DNA of 64,000 nucleotides, taken from contig NZ_ARWA01000001.1 of NCBI RefSeq assembly GCF_000385335.1, forward strand, positions 3,426,001-3,490,000, in the 5' to 3' direction. The stretch's first letter is position 1. The number at the start of each line of letters is the position of its first letter. Below the pieces are notes generated by a model. It was not told where the DNA came from. It did not search any database and worked only from the letters and a program-made list of their open reading frames with translations. Positions 26,268-35,102 of the stretch are shown here, piece after piece. Source of the DNA: Methyloferula stellata AR4. Its GTDB lineage: Bacteria > Pseudomonadota > Alphaproteobacteria > Rhizobiales > Beijerinckiaceae. Both the position numbers and the translations under genes were made by a program.

Positions 26268-28061
26268 TCACAGTGCAAAGGCATCGGCCGCGGCATGGAC
26301 CGAGCCGGCGCCTTCGGTGATATTTCGCTCAAGGCCGGACGCGCCGGTCGCAATATTTTCAGCGAAGAATCGCGCCAAGGCGATGCGCGCGGCGAGCAAT
26401 GGATCGCTCGCTCCCCTGCTCATCAAGCGATGCGCGGAAAGAGCCCCGCGCGCGAGCGCCGTGCCGCCCCGTGCCAAGCCGAACAGCCGCAGAAAAGGCG
26501 AAGCGCCGGCGAGTATGTCTTTCGGCCGTGTTTCGAGATTGGCGCGCATGAAATCCACGGCCCGTTCCAAAGACGCGACCGCTTCGCCAAGCCGAATCGG
26601 CATTGCGCCGAAAGCCTCCGCGTTGATGCTCTCCAAGGCGGCGATGATCTCCCGCATATCGGCCAATTCGGCGCGCATGGCCTCACCGCCCGAAAGCGGC
26701 AATTTGCGCAAAACGAGGTCCATTGCCTGAATGCCATTGGTGCCTTCGTAGATGGCGGCAATTCTGACATCGCGCATCAATTGAGCCGCGCCCATGTCTT
26801 CGATGTAGCCCATGCCGCCATGAACCTGCACACCGAGCGAGGCCACCTCATTGCCTATGTCGGTTGAAAAAGCTTTCGCGAGCGGCGTCAGCAGGCCGGC
26901 GCGCTCGGAGGCCTTTTTGCGTTTCTCCACATCTGGCTCGCGCTGCGACCGGTCGATCGAGTCCGCCGTCATGAGGCAGATGGCGCGCGCCGCCAGAACC
27001 AAAGCCTTCATGGTCATCAGCATGCGCTGCACATCCGGATGCCGGATGATCTCGCTCATCGCATCCGACTTTTCGCCGGGCGCGCGGCCCTGCCTGCGTT
27101 CGCGCGCGTGATAAAGCGCCAGTTGCGTCGCGCGCTCGGCGATCGCAACGCCCTGCATGCCAACATTCAGCCGCGCATTGTTCATCATCGTAAACATGCA
27201 GGCGAGGCCTCTATGCGGCTCGCCGATCAGCCAGCCGCGCGCGCCTTCTTTTTCGCCGAACACCATGGCACAGGTCGGCGAACCATGGATGCCGAGCTTA
27301 TGTTCGAGCGAGATGCAGCGCAGATCATTTCGCGCGCCGAGCGATCCATCGGCGTCAGCCAAAAATTTCGGCACGAGAAACAGCGAAATACCGCGCGTGC
27401 CCTCCGGCGCATCGGGCAGACGCGCCAGGACGAGATGCACGATATTTTCAGCCATATCGTGATCGCCGAAGGTGATGAAGATCTTGGAGCCGAAGATTCG
27501 ATAGCTGCCATCGGCCTCGGGCACCGCGCGGGTTTTGAGACCTGAAAGGTCGGAGCCCGCCTGCGGCTCGGTCAGATTCATCGTCGCGGTCCAGGTGCCT
27601 GCGACGAGCCTCGGCAGATAAAGCGCCTGCAACTCCGGCGAGCCATGAACCCGGAGCGCTTCGATCGCGCCGATCGTCAGCAAGGGACAAAGACCGAAAG
27701 CCATATTGGCGGCGGTCCAGATCTCGATACAGGCCGCGTTGAGCAGAATGGGCAGGCCGAAGCCGCCATGTTCGAGCGGGCCGCTGACCCTGTTCCAACC
27801 CGCTTGCGCCCATTGCGCATAGGCGGCCGGCCAACCCTCCGGCGTGCGGACCTGGCCGCCTATAAGCCTCGCGCCCTCCCGGTCGCCGATGCGATCGAGC
27901 GGCAAAAGCAGATGTTCGGCGAGACGTCCGGCCTCGGTCAGCGTCGCTTCGGCGAAACCATCGGCGAGATCGGCGTAAAGCCCGTCTTCGATACCGCGAT
28001 CGAGGCCCGCCTCATGCAACATGGCGAAGAGGATTTCCGCGACCGGCGCGTGATAGATCAT
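26268..28061 (-). CDS. Acyl-CoA dehydrogenase, large (DmdC/FadE-like) type
   Basis: About 597 residues from ATG 28061 (MIYHAPVAEIL), seven bases after GGGGAGAG; ATG 28091 is also in frame. Flavin-site blocks are TATMNLTEPQAGSDLSGLKT and FITFGDHDMAEN. The C-terminal LGVQVHGGMGYIEDMGAAQLMRDVRIAAIYEGTNGIQAMDL holds the catalytic Glu in YEGTN. The extra C-terminal domain of about 130 residues is as in the 3-methylmercaptopropionyl-CoA dehydrogenase-like branch. It removes two hydrogens from an acyl-CoA and passes electrons via ETF to the ETF-QO encoded at 29321-31003. Confidence 0.93.
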   Translation of the reverse strand: MIYHAPVAEILFAMLHEAGLDRGIEDGLYADLADGFAEATLTEAGRLAEHLLLPLDRIGDREGARLIGGQVRTPEGWPAAYAQWAQAGWNRVSGPLEHGGFGLPILLNAACIEIWTAANMAFGLCPLLTIGAIEALRVHGSPELQALYLPRLVAGTWTATMNLTEPQAGSDLSGLKTRAVPEADGSYRIFGSKIFITFGDHDMAENIVHLVLARLPDAPEGTRGISLFLVPKFLADADGSLGARNDLRCISLEHKLGIHGSPTCAMVFGEKEGARGWLIGEPHRGLACMFTMMNNARLNVGMQGVAIAERATQLALYHARERRQGRAPGEKSDAMSEIIRHPDVQRMLMTMKALVLAARAICLMTADSIDRSQREPDVEKRKKASERAGLLTPLAKAFSTDIGNEVASLGVQVHGGMGYIEDMGAAQLMRDVRIAAIYEGTNGIQAMDLVLRKLPLSGGEAMRAELADMREIIAALESINAEAFGAMPIRLGEAVASLERAVDFMRANLETRPKDILAGASPFLRLFGLARGGTALARGALSAHRLMSRGASDPLLAARIALARFFAENIATGASGLERNITEGAGSVHAAADAFAL

Positions 28062-28150
28062 CGATCCGCTCTCCCCTTCTACCTCGTTCAACGCTAGAAC
28101 AGCTTATAGCGGCGCGACGACCTGCGTCCATCGAGGCACGTTTTCAGTCC

Positions 28151-29113
28151 ATGACTTTAGTCATCACGCTCGACGATCAGAACAGAAAGACCGCGCTTGC
28201 CGAGGCTGCGCGGATTTTGCTGAGCGGCGGTACCGTCGCCTTTCCGACAGAGACCGTCTATGGCCTGGGTGCGGATGCAACCTCTGCCGAAGCCGTTGCA
28301 CGCATCTATGCGGCGAAAGGCAGGCCTTCCTTCAATCCGCTGATCGCGCATGTCGCAAACCTTGAGGCCGCGCGGCAACAAGGGCTGTTTTCAACAGAGG
28401 CGGAGGCGCTTGCCAAAGCGTTCTGGCCTGGGCCTCTCACTCTGGTTTTGCCTTTGGCCGGAAGCGCCACGGTCTGCGGCCTCGCGCGCGCGGGCCTTGA
28501 CAGCGTTGCACTGCGCGTTCCCGATCATCCCGTTGCGCAAGCGCTGATCGCGGCCGTGGGGCGCCCGCTCGCCGCGCCCTCCGCCAATCGATCGGGCCAT
28601 ATCAGCCCCGTGACGGCGGCCCATGTTTTCACGGATTTGAATGGCGCAATCGACATGATCCTCGATGGCGGACCGACCCTTGTCGGCCTCGAATCGACCA
28701 TCGTTGCTTGCCTCGACGACACACCGCGTCTGCTGCGGCCGGGCGGAATCGCACGGGAAAATATCGAAGCCGTCTTGGGACGGCCCTTGAAAGAGGCCGC
28801 GTCATCGGCGACGCCGGCCGCGCCGGGCATGCTGGCCTCGCATTATGCGCCTCGCGCGCAATTGCGTCTCAACGCTGCTGCGCGGGCCGAAGATGAAAGC
28901 GGCCTCGATTTCGGCGGCACCTTCGCGTCAAGCCCGGATGTGCTCGACCTTTCGCCGCGCGGCGATCTCATCGAGGCCGCCGCGCATCTGTTCGATTATC
29001 TGCATAAGCTCGATGCAGCGGGAAAGCCCGTCATCGCCGTCGCACCCATCCCGCATCACGGGCTCGGCGAGGCGATCAACGACCGGCTCGCGCGGGCAGC
29101 GGCACCGCGGTGA
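28151..29113 (+). CDS. sua5: L-threonylcarbamoyladenylate synthase, Sua5 type
   Basis: A 320-residue protein. The YrdC domain (residues about 1-205) has GGTVAFPTETVYGLGADA, IYAAKGRPSFNPLIAHV and the LAAPSANRSGHISPVTAAHV block. A linker leads to a C-terminal Sua5 domain of about 100 residues (PGMLASHYAPRAQL onward). It makes threonylcarbamoyl-AMP for t6A37 of ANN-decoding tRNAs in the cytosol. It is divergent from the acyl-CoA dehydrogenase gene, about 90 bp away. Confidence 0.94.
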   Translation: MTLVITLDDQNRKTALAEAARILLSGGTVAFPTETVYGLGADATSAEAVARIYAAKGRPSFNPLIAHVANLEAARQQGLFSTEAEALAKAFWPGPLTLVLPLAGSATVCGLARAGLDSVALRVPDHPVAQALIAAVGRPLAAPSANRSGHISPVTAAHVFTDLNGAIDMILDGGPTLVGLESTIVACLDDTPRLLRPGGIARENIEAVLGRPLKEAASSATPAAPGMLASHYAPRAQLRLNAAARAEDESGLDFGGTFASSPDVLDLSPRGDLIEAAAHLFDYLHKLDAAGKPVIAVAPIPHHGLGEAINDRLARAAAPR

Positions 29114-29127
29114 ATGGCTCACTCGCC

Positions 29128-29310
29128 CTCGCGCTTCGAGACGCGCTCCTAAAGGAGCGCTCCTCAGCATGAGGGCTTTGATAGAGCGAACCTCTTAGCC
29201 CTCACCCTGAGGTGCGAGCCATAGGGCGTTGCGAAGCGACGCCCGTCGCAAGCGACGGGCTATGGCGAGCCTCGAAGGGCGAGGGCAGCAGCCGTCTCGA
29301 AGTGCGAGGG
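29128..29310. repeat. Intergenic palindromic repeat, family 2, copy 1 (double)
   Basis: Contains CTTCGAGACGCGCTCCTAAAGGAGCGCTCCTCAGCATGAGGG. After that comes CCCTCACCCTGAGGTGCGAG with a central GCGAAGCGACGCCCGTCGCAAGCGACGGGC hairpin, then CCTCGAAGGGCGAGGG. The central hairpin is nearly the same as that at 60690-60735. It lies between convergent sua5 and ETF-QO genes. Confidence 0.85.
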
Positions 29311-29320
29311 CTTTAGATCG

Positions 29321-31003
29321 CTACATCCCGCGATAGTTGGGCCCGCCGCCGCCTTCCGGCGGCAGCCATACGATGTTTTGCGCCGGGTCCTTGATATCGC
29401 AGCTTTTGCAATGGACGCAGTTTTGCGCATTGATGACGAAGCGCGGATCGGCCTTCGCGGCCTCGTTGCCGTAGAGCACTTCATAGACGCCCGCCGGGCA
29501 ATAGAGCCGCGCCGGCTCGCCGTAATTCGGCAGGTTCATCTCGATCGGAATGGAGGGATCCATCAGATGCAGATGGACCGGCTGGTCCTCCTCATGATTG
29601 GTGTTCGAAATGAAAACCGATGACAGCTTGTCGAAGCTGCGGACACCATCGGGCTTGCCATAGGTCAGAGCATGCGCGGCCGAAAGCGGCGTCAAGGACT
29701 CGTAATCGGCTCCGTCATGCTTGAGCGTGCCGAAGAGGGAAAAGCCGAAAAGCTGGTTCGTCCACATGTCGAGCCCGCCGAGCGCGATACCGGCATAGGT
29801 GCCGAATTTCGACCAAAGCGGCTTGGCATTGCGCACCTTGAACAGGTCGCGGCCGATGTCGGATGCCCGCCACGCCTCTTCATAAGTGGCGATCTTGTCG
29901 TTGGCGCGGCCGGCCTTCAAGGCGTCGGTCACATGCTCGGCCGCGAGCATGCCGGAGAGGATCGCATTATGCGATCCCTTGATGCGCGGCACATTGACGA
30001 AGCCCGCAGCGCAGCCGATCAAAACGCCGCCTGGAAAACTTAAAGTTGGCACGGATTGATAACCGCCTTCGGTGATCGCACGCGCGCCATAGGAAAGCCG
30101 CGTCCCGCCTTCGAAGGTCGGTGCGATCAGAGGATGCGTCTTGAAGCGCTGGAACTCGTCGAAAGGCGAGAGCGTCGGGTTCTTGTAATTCAAATGCACG
30201 ACGAAGCCGACCGAGACGAGCCCCTCGCCGAAATGATAGAGAAACGAGCCGCCGCCCGTCTCGCCATCGAGCGGCCAGCCGAAGGAATGCTGCACGAGGC
30301 CAGGCTTGTGCCGCGCCGGCTCGACCTGCCAAAGCTCCTTCAGTCCGATGCCGAATTTCTGCGGCTCGTGGCCCTCGTCGAGCCCGAATGTCGCGATGAG
30401 CTGCTTCGTCAGCGAGCCGCGCGCGCCCTCTGCGAAAAGCGTATATTTGCCGCGAAGCTCCATGCCGCGCACGAAGGAATCCTTGAGATGCCCGTCCCGC
30501 GCGATTCCCATGTCGCCCGTCGCGATGCCGCGCACCTCGCCATCATCGCCGTAAAGCACTTCGACCGCCGCGAAGCCCGGATAAATATCGACGCCTAGCG
30601 CTTCGGCGCGGGCGCCGAGCCAGCGCACGAGATCGCCGAGCGAACCGATGAAATTGCCATGGTTGCCCATCAGTTTCGGCAGCACGGCATTGGGCAGCCG
30701 GAAACTCCAGGTGGCGCCCAGAAGATAAAAACGGTCGTCCGCGACCTTTGTCTTCAACGGGCAGGCCTTGTCGTCGCGCCAATCCGGCAGGAGCCGATCG
30801 AGGCCGACCGGATCGATCACCGCGCCGGACAGAATATGGGCACCGAGCTCGGAGCCCTTTTCGACGACGACAATGCTGATGTCGGGCGAAAGCTGCTTCA
30901 GGCGGATCGCGGCGGCAAGGCCCGCCGGGCCTGCGCCGACGATCACGACATCGAAATCCATGCTTTCGCGCGCAGGCAGATGCGGACGCGTCTCGGCCAT
31001 CAC
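29321..31003 (-). CDS. Electron transfer flavoprotein-ubiquinone oxidoreductase
   Basis: A 560-residue protein. The N-terminal FAD motif is DVVIVGAGPAGLAAAIRL. A long ubiquinone-binding and FAD region follows, with FPGGVLIGCAAGFVNVPRIKGSHNA. The C-terminal [4Fe-4S] site is formed by the Cys in LYCPAGVYEV and the three in NCVHCKSCDIKDPAQN, as in mitochondrial ETF-QO. It takes electrons from ETF, loaded by acyl-CoA dehydrogenases, into the membrane quinone pool. Size is normal and no membrane helix is expected beyond a monotopic patch. Confidence 0.96.
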   Translation of the reverse strand: MMAETRPHLPARESMDFDVVIVGAGPAGLAAAIRLKQLSPDISIVVVEKGSELGAHILSGAVIDPVGLDRLLPDWRDDKACPLKTKVADDRFYLLGATWSFRLPNAVLPKLMGNHGNFIGSLGDLVRWLGARAEALGVDIYPGFAAVEVLYGDDGEVRGIATGDMGIARDGHLKDSFVRGMELRGKYTLFAEGARGSLTKQLIATFGLDEGHEPQKFGIGLKELWQVEPARHKPGLVQHSFGWPLDGETGGGSFLYHFGEGLVSVGFVVHLNYKNPTLSPFDEFQRFKTHPLIAPTFEGGTRLSYGARAITEGGYQSVPTLSFPGGVLIGCAAGFVNVPRIKGSHNAILSGMLAAEHVTDALKAGRANDKIATYEEAWRASDIGRDLFKVRNAKPLWSKFGTYAGIALGGLDMWTNQLFGFSLFGTLKHDGADYESLTPLSAAHALTYGKPDGVRSFDKLSSVFISNTNHEEDQPVHLHLMDPSIPIEMNLPNYGEPARLYCPAGVYEVLYGNEAAKADPRFVINAQNCVHCKSCDIKDPAQNIVWLPPEGGGGPNYRGM

Positions 31004-31313
31004 AAGCTCCCGTTGAGGCCTTGTGTCTTAATCGCTTCCCGAGGCCTGAACCATAAAAAGAAAGTCGCATGACGTGCGATTGACCGCATTTGTCAGAATT
31101 TGTGCATCTCCAGCCAAGAGACAGGCAGCGACGCCGCGCCGCCCGGTTGAAAAATCGAGGTTTCCAAGAATTAACCTGCAAAAGCCCATGGACAGCCACG
31201 CTTCGCGCGCCAGGATTTAAGCGAAGCCCGAAGCGCAACCGGACAGCTGCCAGGTGCTTCAAGCTGCGGATTGCAAAAAGCGGATGGCAAAAGGCGTATG
31301 GAAGGAGAACGAC
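31004..31313. other. 310-bp divergent intergenic region
   Basis: It separates the divergent ETF-QO and alpha/beta hydrolase genes. It carries the hydrolase ribosome site (GGAAGGAG near 31300). A dyad AAGTCGCATGACGTGCGATT spans about 31063-31082. No convincing promoter hexamers or coding frame are seen. Confidence 0.35.
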
Positions 31314-32135
31314 ATGGCATTTGTCACCACCAAGGACGGCACCAAAATTTTCTACAAGGATTGGGGCCAGGGCCAGCCGATCCTGTTTTGCCATGGCTGG
31401 CCGCTTTCGGCCGATGCCTGGGACGCGCAAATGGTGTTTCTCGGCCAGCACGGCTACCGCGTCGTCGCGCATGACCGCCGCAGCCATGGCCGCTCGGACC
31501 AGACCTGGGACGGCAATCATATGGACACCTATACCGACGATCTTTTGGCGGTCGTCGAAGCGCTCGACCTCAAGGACATTGTCCTGGTCGGCCATTCGAC
31601 CGGCGGCGGCGAAGTCGCGCATTTCATCGGCCGCCACGGTACGAGCCGCGTCGCCAAGGCCGTGCTCGTATCCTCAGTGCCGCCCTTGATGCTGAAAACG
31701 GCCGCCAATCCCGGCGGCCTGCCGATCGAGGTCTTCGATGGCATCCGCAAAGGCACGTTCGACAATCGCTCGCAATTCTACATAGACCTCAGCCTGCCCT
31801 TCTTCGGCTACAACCGGCCCGGCGCCAAAATCTCCGAGGGCATTCGCCAATCCTTCTGGCTGCAAGGCATGCTCGGCGGCCTCAAGGGCCAGCTCGATTG
31901 CATCAAGGAATTTTCGGAAGTCGATTATACCGAGGACTTGAAGAAGATCGACAAGCCGACCCTCGTCATCCATGGCGACGACGATCAGATCGTGCCGATC
32001 GCCGCCGCGGGCGCGATGTCGGCCAAGATCGTCAAAGGCGCGGTGTTGAAGGTCTATCCTGGCGCCCCGCACGGATTGCCGATCACGCTCCAGGATCAAG
32101 TCAACGCGGATCTGCTCGCCTTCATCAAGGGGTGA
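31314..32135 (+). CDS. Alpha/beta hydrolase, non-heme haloperoxidase-like
   Basis: A 273-residue protein from ATG 31314, with GGAAGGAG upstream. Family features: [16 protein letters not shown] (oxyanion loop), [16 protein letters not shown], the nucleophile elbow [14 protein letters not shown] (Ser near residue 97), [10 protein letters not shown] with the acid, and the catalytic His in [12 protein letters not shown]. Relatives are called chloroperoxidases or perhydrolases/esterases; the natural substrate is unknown. No signal peptide, so cytosolic. Confidence 0.92.
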   Translation: MAFVTTKDGTKIFYKDWGQGQPILFCHGWPLSADAWDAQMVFLGQHGYRVVAHDRRSHGRSDQTWDGNHMDTYTDDLLAVVEALDLKDIVLVGHSTGGGEVAHFIGRHGTSRVAKAVLVSSVPPLMLKTAANPGGLPIEVFDGIRKGTFDNRSQFYIDLSLPFFGYNRPGAKISEGIRQSFWLQGMLGGLKGQLDCIKEFSEVDYTEDLKKIDKPTLVIHGDDDQIVPIAAAGAMSAKIVKGAVLKVYPGAPHGLPITLQDQVNADLLAFIKG

Positions 32136-32202
32136 GACAGATCGCATGATACGCTGGCGAAACGCCGCCCGCATTTAAAGCGCGCCGGCATTCGCCTCGT
32201 CG

Positions 32203-32224
32203 CGCCCGGATTTATTGCCGGGCG
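32203..32224 (+). terminator. Possible terminator after the hydrolase gene
   Basis: CGCCCGG and CCGGGCG arms with an 8-nt loop, followed by TTCGATTTCT. It lies 68 bp after the stop at 32135. Confidence 0.45.
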
Positions 32225-32373
32225 TTCGATTTCTGCATCTGTATTGTCTCAGATATTTTTAACTCTGAATGGACGGATGTTTTTCCTTTTCCGCGCCTCA
32301 CAGGGAAGGTCGCTCATCCGGCAAACGTTCCTTAAGACTCGCCCGCTTATTGGTCCCCGCAGGGGGTGCCTAT

Positions 32374-32742
32374 ATGGGTTCGACGATCACAAGCAGACGC
32401 AAGGCCGAAAGACAAAAATGCATCGTCGAAGCGCGCGTCTACGCCGACGGGCATCCGGCTTTGCTCTGCCGCATCGCGGACCTCACGCCCGACGGCGCGA
32501 AACTCATCGCCTATAGGCCGGTCCCGGCTTTATCGGGCAAGATCATGGTCTTCATCCCGTCGATCGGCGAAGTCTGGGCCGCGCGAATCCGCTGGTGCCG
32601 CGTGCAAAGCCTCGGCGTCGAATTCATCTGCGGCGAAGCCGATTTGGCCGAGCCCGAAACGCCACCCGAGCCGGAGACATTCGCGCTGCGCATGCAAGTG
32701 GCGCAGATCGCCGACACGGCGAAACGCCTGTCGGCGGCGTAG
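32374..32742 (+). CDS. PilZ-domain protein
   Basis: A 122-residue protein from ATG 32374, seven bases after AGGGGG. The N-terminal RRKAERQ gives the RxxxR part of a c-di-GMP site. The second element, IADLTPDGAKL, is a D-x-T-x-x-G form of the usual D/N-x-S-x-x-G. A short beta-barrel pattern follows, then a helical tail. A single-domain PilZ protein probably senses cyclic-di-GMP. It is alone on its strand. Confidence 0.8.
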   Translation: MGSTITSRRKAERQKCIVEARVYADGHPALLCRIADLTPDGAKLIAYRPVPALSGKIMVFIPSIGEVWAARIRWCRVQSLGVEFICGEADLAEPETPPEPETFALRMQVAQIADTAKRLSAA

Positions 32743-32897
32743 AGGCGGGCTCAATCAATGGCCCTCATTGCGAGGAGCTACACTCCGAAGCAATCCGCAA
32801 GGAGAATGTCCGCATCCCACCAGAGCTGAAGCGCCATGTCGAGGCGCTGGCAAAGCGAGGCATTCAACAAGCATGAAGCGCAAATGGGTGGAGCGTC

Positions 32898-33023
32898 TCC
32901 TTCTCCCTGTGGGAGAAGGTGCCGAGCGAATGCGAGGCGGATGAGGGGTTACAATCCCAAACGTCTAAGATCGTAACCCCTCACCCGCCGCCTCCGGCGG
33001 CACCCTCTCCCACTGGGAGAGGG
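32898..33023. repeat. Composite palindromic repeat, family 1, copy 3 (inverted)
   Basis: The same element as 24623-24749 in the opposite orientation: CCTTCTCCCTGTGGGAGAAGG, GGATGAGGGGTTA, a short centre, TAACCCCTCACCCGCC, then CCCTCTCCCACTGGGAGAGGG. Confidence 0.92.
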
Positions 33024-33063
33024 CACGATCAGCATTCTTTATACCCCGCCAATCATCTCTTGG

Positions 33064-33180
33064 CGGCGAGCATGGCGAGCGGATGGCTTTAGTCAATTGA
33101 TTGCTTCGCAACCGCCTCCGGCGGCGAGCCGAAGGCTCGTCATTGACTAAAGCGATCCGTCTCGCCGATCATGTTCGCCG
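33064..33180. repeat. Long imperfect inverted repeat
   Basis: Left arm 33064-33097 and right arm 33142-33180. Read inward, both go CGGCGA(G/A)CATG...GGCGAG-CGGAT-GCTTTAGTCAAT with a few gaps. The loop of about 44 nt contains a smaller CGCCTCCGGCGGCG dyad. No other copy is seen in the window. Nearby short open frames look like chance products. The stretch 33181-33339 shows nothing else. Confidence 0.75.
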
Positions 33181-33339
33181 TGAGATGAATGGGGAAGGTG
33201 TGATAGTATCAGGTGAATACAGCCGGGAACGAACGCTCGCACCAGAATTTTGTAACGGAAATGGCGAGGCAAATCAGCATGTTTCGGTTGGCACATAAGT
33301 CTTGATTTTTGCACGGCAGCCTAGCCATGGGCAGCTGCA

Positions 33340-33876
33340 TTAGCTGTTATCAACGGGGCCAAATATCCATTGCTGAACCCACCCTGGATAAGCCTCTTGA
33401 ATCCATCGCGGCGTCGGCTCCTTTTCTTGGATTCCAAAAACCCAGGCCGAAATAAAATTATCGCCAGCGACGAGGGCCTCTACTTCGCTTCGGACGCGCG
33501 CCAATTGTTCATGAATGTGCCTAGCCGAGATGCTAGATAAAGGTCTCCCGATGTTTGCGTTCTCGTGAGCGATGAAATTTCTGGCATCCTTAGCGCGCAC
33601 AAGAAGTGCAATTTCTTGTGCGCTGAAATCTGGAAACACCTTCATATCCACAATAGTTGCGCCGAGGAACTTGGCCTTTAGAACCTTGGCAAGCGTCTCC
33701 GTCGCTGACAGGTTCCCACCTTCCTTGAAATATTCTGTCAACTTCACGACGCCGAGGACATACTTGCACTTCTCCTCGAAGGCGCTTGCCATATATAGAG
33801 CCTTGCCGATGATCAAGAAGAACTCGTCAAGCAGCTCTGGCTCTTTCAGCTGTTGATGACTGATGGACCAAGCCAT
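33340..33876 (-). CDS. Hypothetical protein with a HEPN-like Rx4H motif
   Basis: A 178-residue, mostly helical protein. RNFIAHENANI near residue 100 fits the R-x4-6-H active motif of HEPN RNase domains. It is preceded by long helices (LLDEFFLIIGKALYMASAFEEKCKYVLG), as in that fold. Codon and base use are visibly poorer in GC than the flanks, and the gene is bordered by repeat elements, so recent transfer is likely. No nucleotidyltransferase (MNT) or other antitoxin gene is adjacent. The HEPN assignment is tentative. Confidence 0.6.
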   Translation of the reverse strand: MAWSISHQQLKEPELLDEFFLIIGKALYMASAFEEKCKYVLGVVKLTEYFKEGGNLSATETLAKVLKAKFLGATIVDMKVFPDFSAQEIALLVRAKDARNFIAHENANIGRPLSSISARHIHEQLARVRSEVEALVAGDNFISAWVFGIQEKEPTPRWIQEAYPGWVQQWIFGPVDNS

Positions 33877-33996
33877 GCCACACCTACGTCGTTACGTCAG
33901 ATATCCGTTAAGTCGCATAGGCCCCAATATCGAACTTGCAGTGGCAAACGTGCAATGGCCTTCTAAGTCCTCCCCTACGTAGCCCCCCAAATCCTA

Positions 33997-34105
33997 CCCT
34001 CATCCTGAGGAGCCGCCGCAGGCGGCGTCTCGAAGGATGGGCAAAGGCACTCCGCAAGCCCTCGTCCTTCGAGACGGCCCTTTGGGCCTCCTCAGGATGA
34101 GGGGT
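33997..34105. repeat. Intergenic palindromic repeat, family 2, copy 2
   Basis: CCCTCATCCTGAGGAGCCGC...TCTCGAAGGATGGG is mirrored by CCTTCGAGACGGCC...TCCTCAGGATGAGGGG. It lies between the HEPN-like gene and the uracil-DNA glycosylase gene. Confidence 0.9.
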
Positions 34106-34143
34106 TGCTTCCATTGAGGCCTGAACGCAGATAATGTGGCGCC

Positions 34144-35028
34144 ATGTCCTCCTCCGACACAATCACCCCCGAAGCGCTTGCGAGCCTGTTGCGCTGGTAT
34201 GCGGACATGGGCGTCGATATGGCCGTCGACGAGGCGCCGCATGACCGCTTCGCGGAAGCGCTGGCGGGCAAGCCCAGCCCAGCGGCCGCATCGGCATCGG
34301 ATGCACCCACTGCGAGAAGCTTGAACCGCGACGCGGCGACAGCCGGCATGTCCGCTCCCAGAACCCTGTCGCGGACGCGCGCGGACACCCAGGCCCTCAA
34401 ACCCGAGGCCGCCTCCGCGGACGCGCTCGCGCAATCGGCTCGGGAAGCCGCCGCTTCCGCGCAAACGCTCGAGGAGCTCCGCGCGCGGCTCGATGCCTTC
34501 CAAGGCTGCGCGCTCAAAAACACCGCGACGCAGCTCGTCTTTTCGGACGGCAATCCGCAAGCCGATATCATGTTTGTCGGCGAGGCGCCGGGCGCCGACG
34601 AAGACCGGATCGGGCGGCCTTTCGTCGGGCGTGCCGGGCAATTGCTCGACAAGATGCTGGCATCGATCGGGCTCGACCGCACCAAGGTCTATATCGCCAA
34701 TGTCGTGCCTTGGCGGCCGCCCGGCAATCGCACGCCGACGCCCGTCGAGACGGCGGCCTGCCTGCCCTTCACGCACCGGCAGATCGAACTTGCCGATCCA
34801 AAAATCCTCGTCTGTGTCGGTCTGCCATCGGCTCAGACGCTGCTCAATGTCACCGAAGGCATCAAACGCGCGCGCGGCAAATGGATGAGCTATGAGGTCG
34901 CCCCCGGCCGCACGATCCCGGCCATGGCCATGCTGCATCCGGCCTATCTTCTGCGCACGCCAGCCGACAAAAAGCTCGCCTGGCAGGATCTGCGGATGAT
35001 CGCGAAAGAGCTGGCCAAGCTCGGCTGA
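34144..35028 (+). CDS. Uracil-DNA glycosylase, family 4/5-like
   Basis: A 294-residue protein. A variable N-terminal third of about 110 residues precedes the catalytic domain. The motifs are [49 protein letters not shown] and [10 protein letters not shown]. It removes uracil from DNA. The N-terminal Cys region has only [13 protein letters not shown], so the cysteine ligands of the classic [4Fe-4S] family-4 enzymes are mostly absent. I recall this from other alphaproteobacterial members. The N-terminal extension is low in complexity. Confidence 0.9.
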   Translation: MSSSDTITPEALASLLRWYADMGVDMAVDEAPHDRFAEALAGKPSPAAASASDAPTARSLNRDAATAGMSAPRTLSRTRADTQALKPEAASADALAQSAREAAASAQTLEELRARLDAFQGCALKNTATQLVFSDGNPQADIMFVGEAPGADEDRIGRPFVGRAGQLLDKMLASIGLDRTKVYIANVVPWRPPGNRTPTPVETAACLPFTHRQIELADPKILVCVGLPSAQTLLNVTEGIKRARGKWMSYEVAPGRTIPAMAMLHPAYLLRTPADKKLAWQDLRMIAKELAKLG

Positions 35029-35102
35029 CGGCGCGGGACCGGCGTTACAGCCGATTAACCCCGATCCGTTAGACTGCGATGATCCGCTTTTCTGGGCTCA
35101 TC

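Noticed and set aside
33101-33298. 65-codon frame in the repeat region
   Set aside because: It starts inside the loop of a long inverted repeat, has no ribosome site and no family resemblance.
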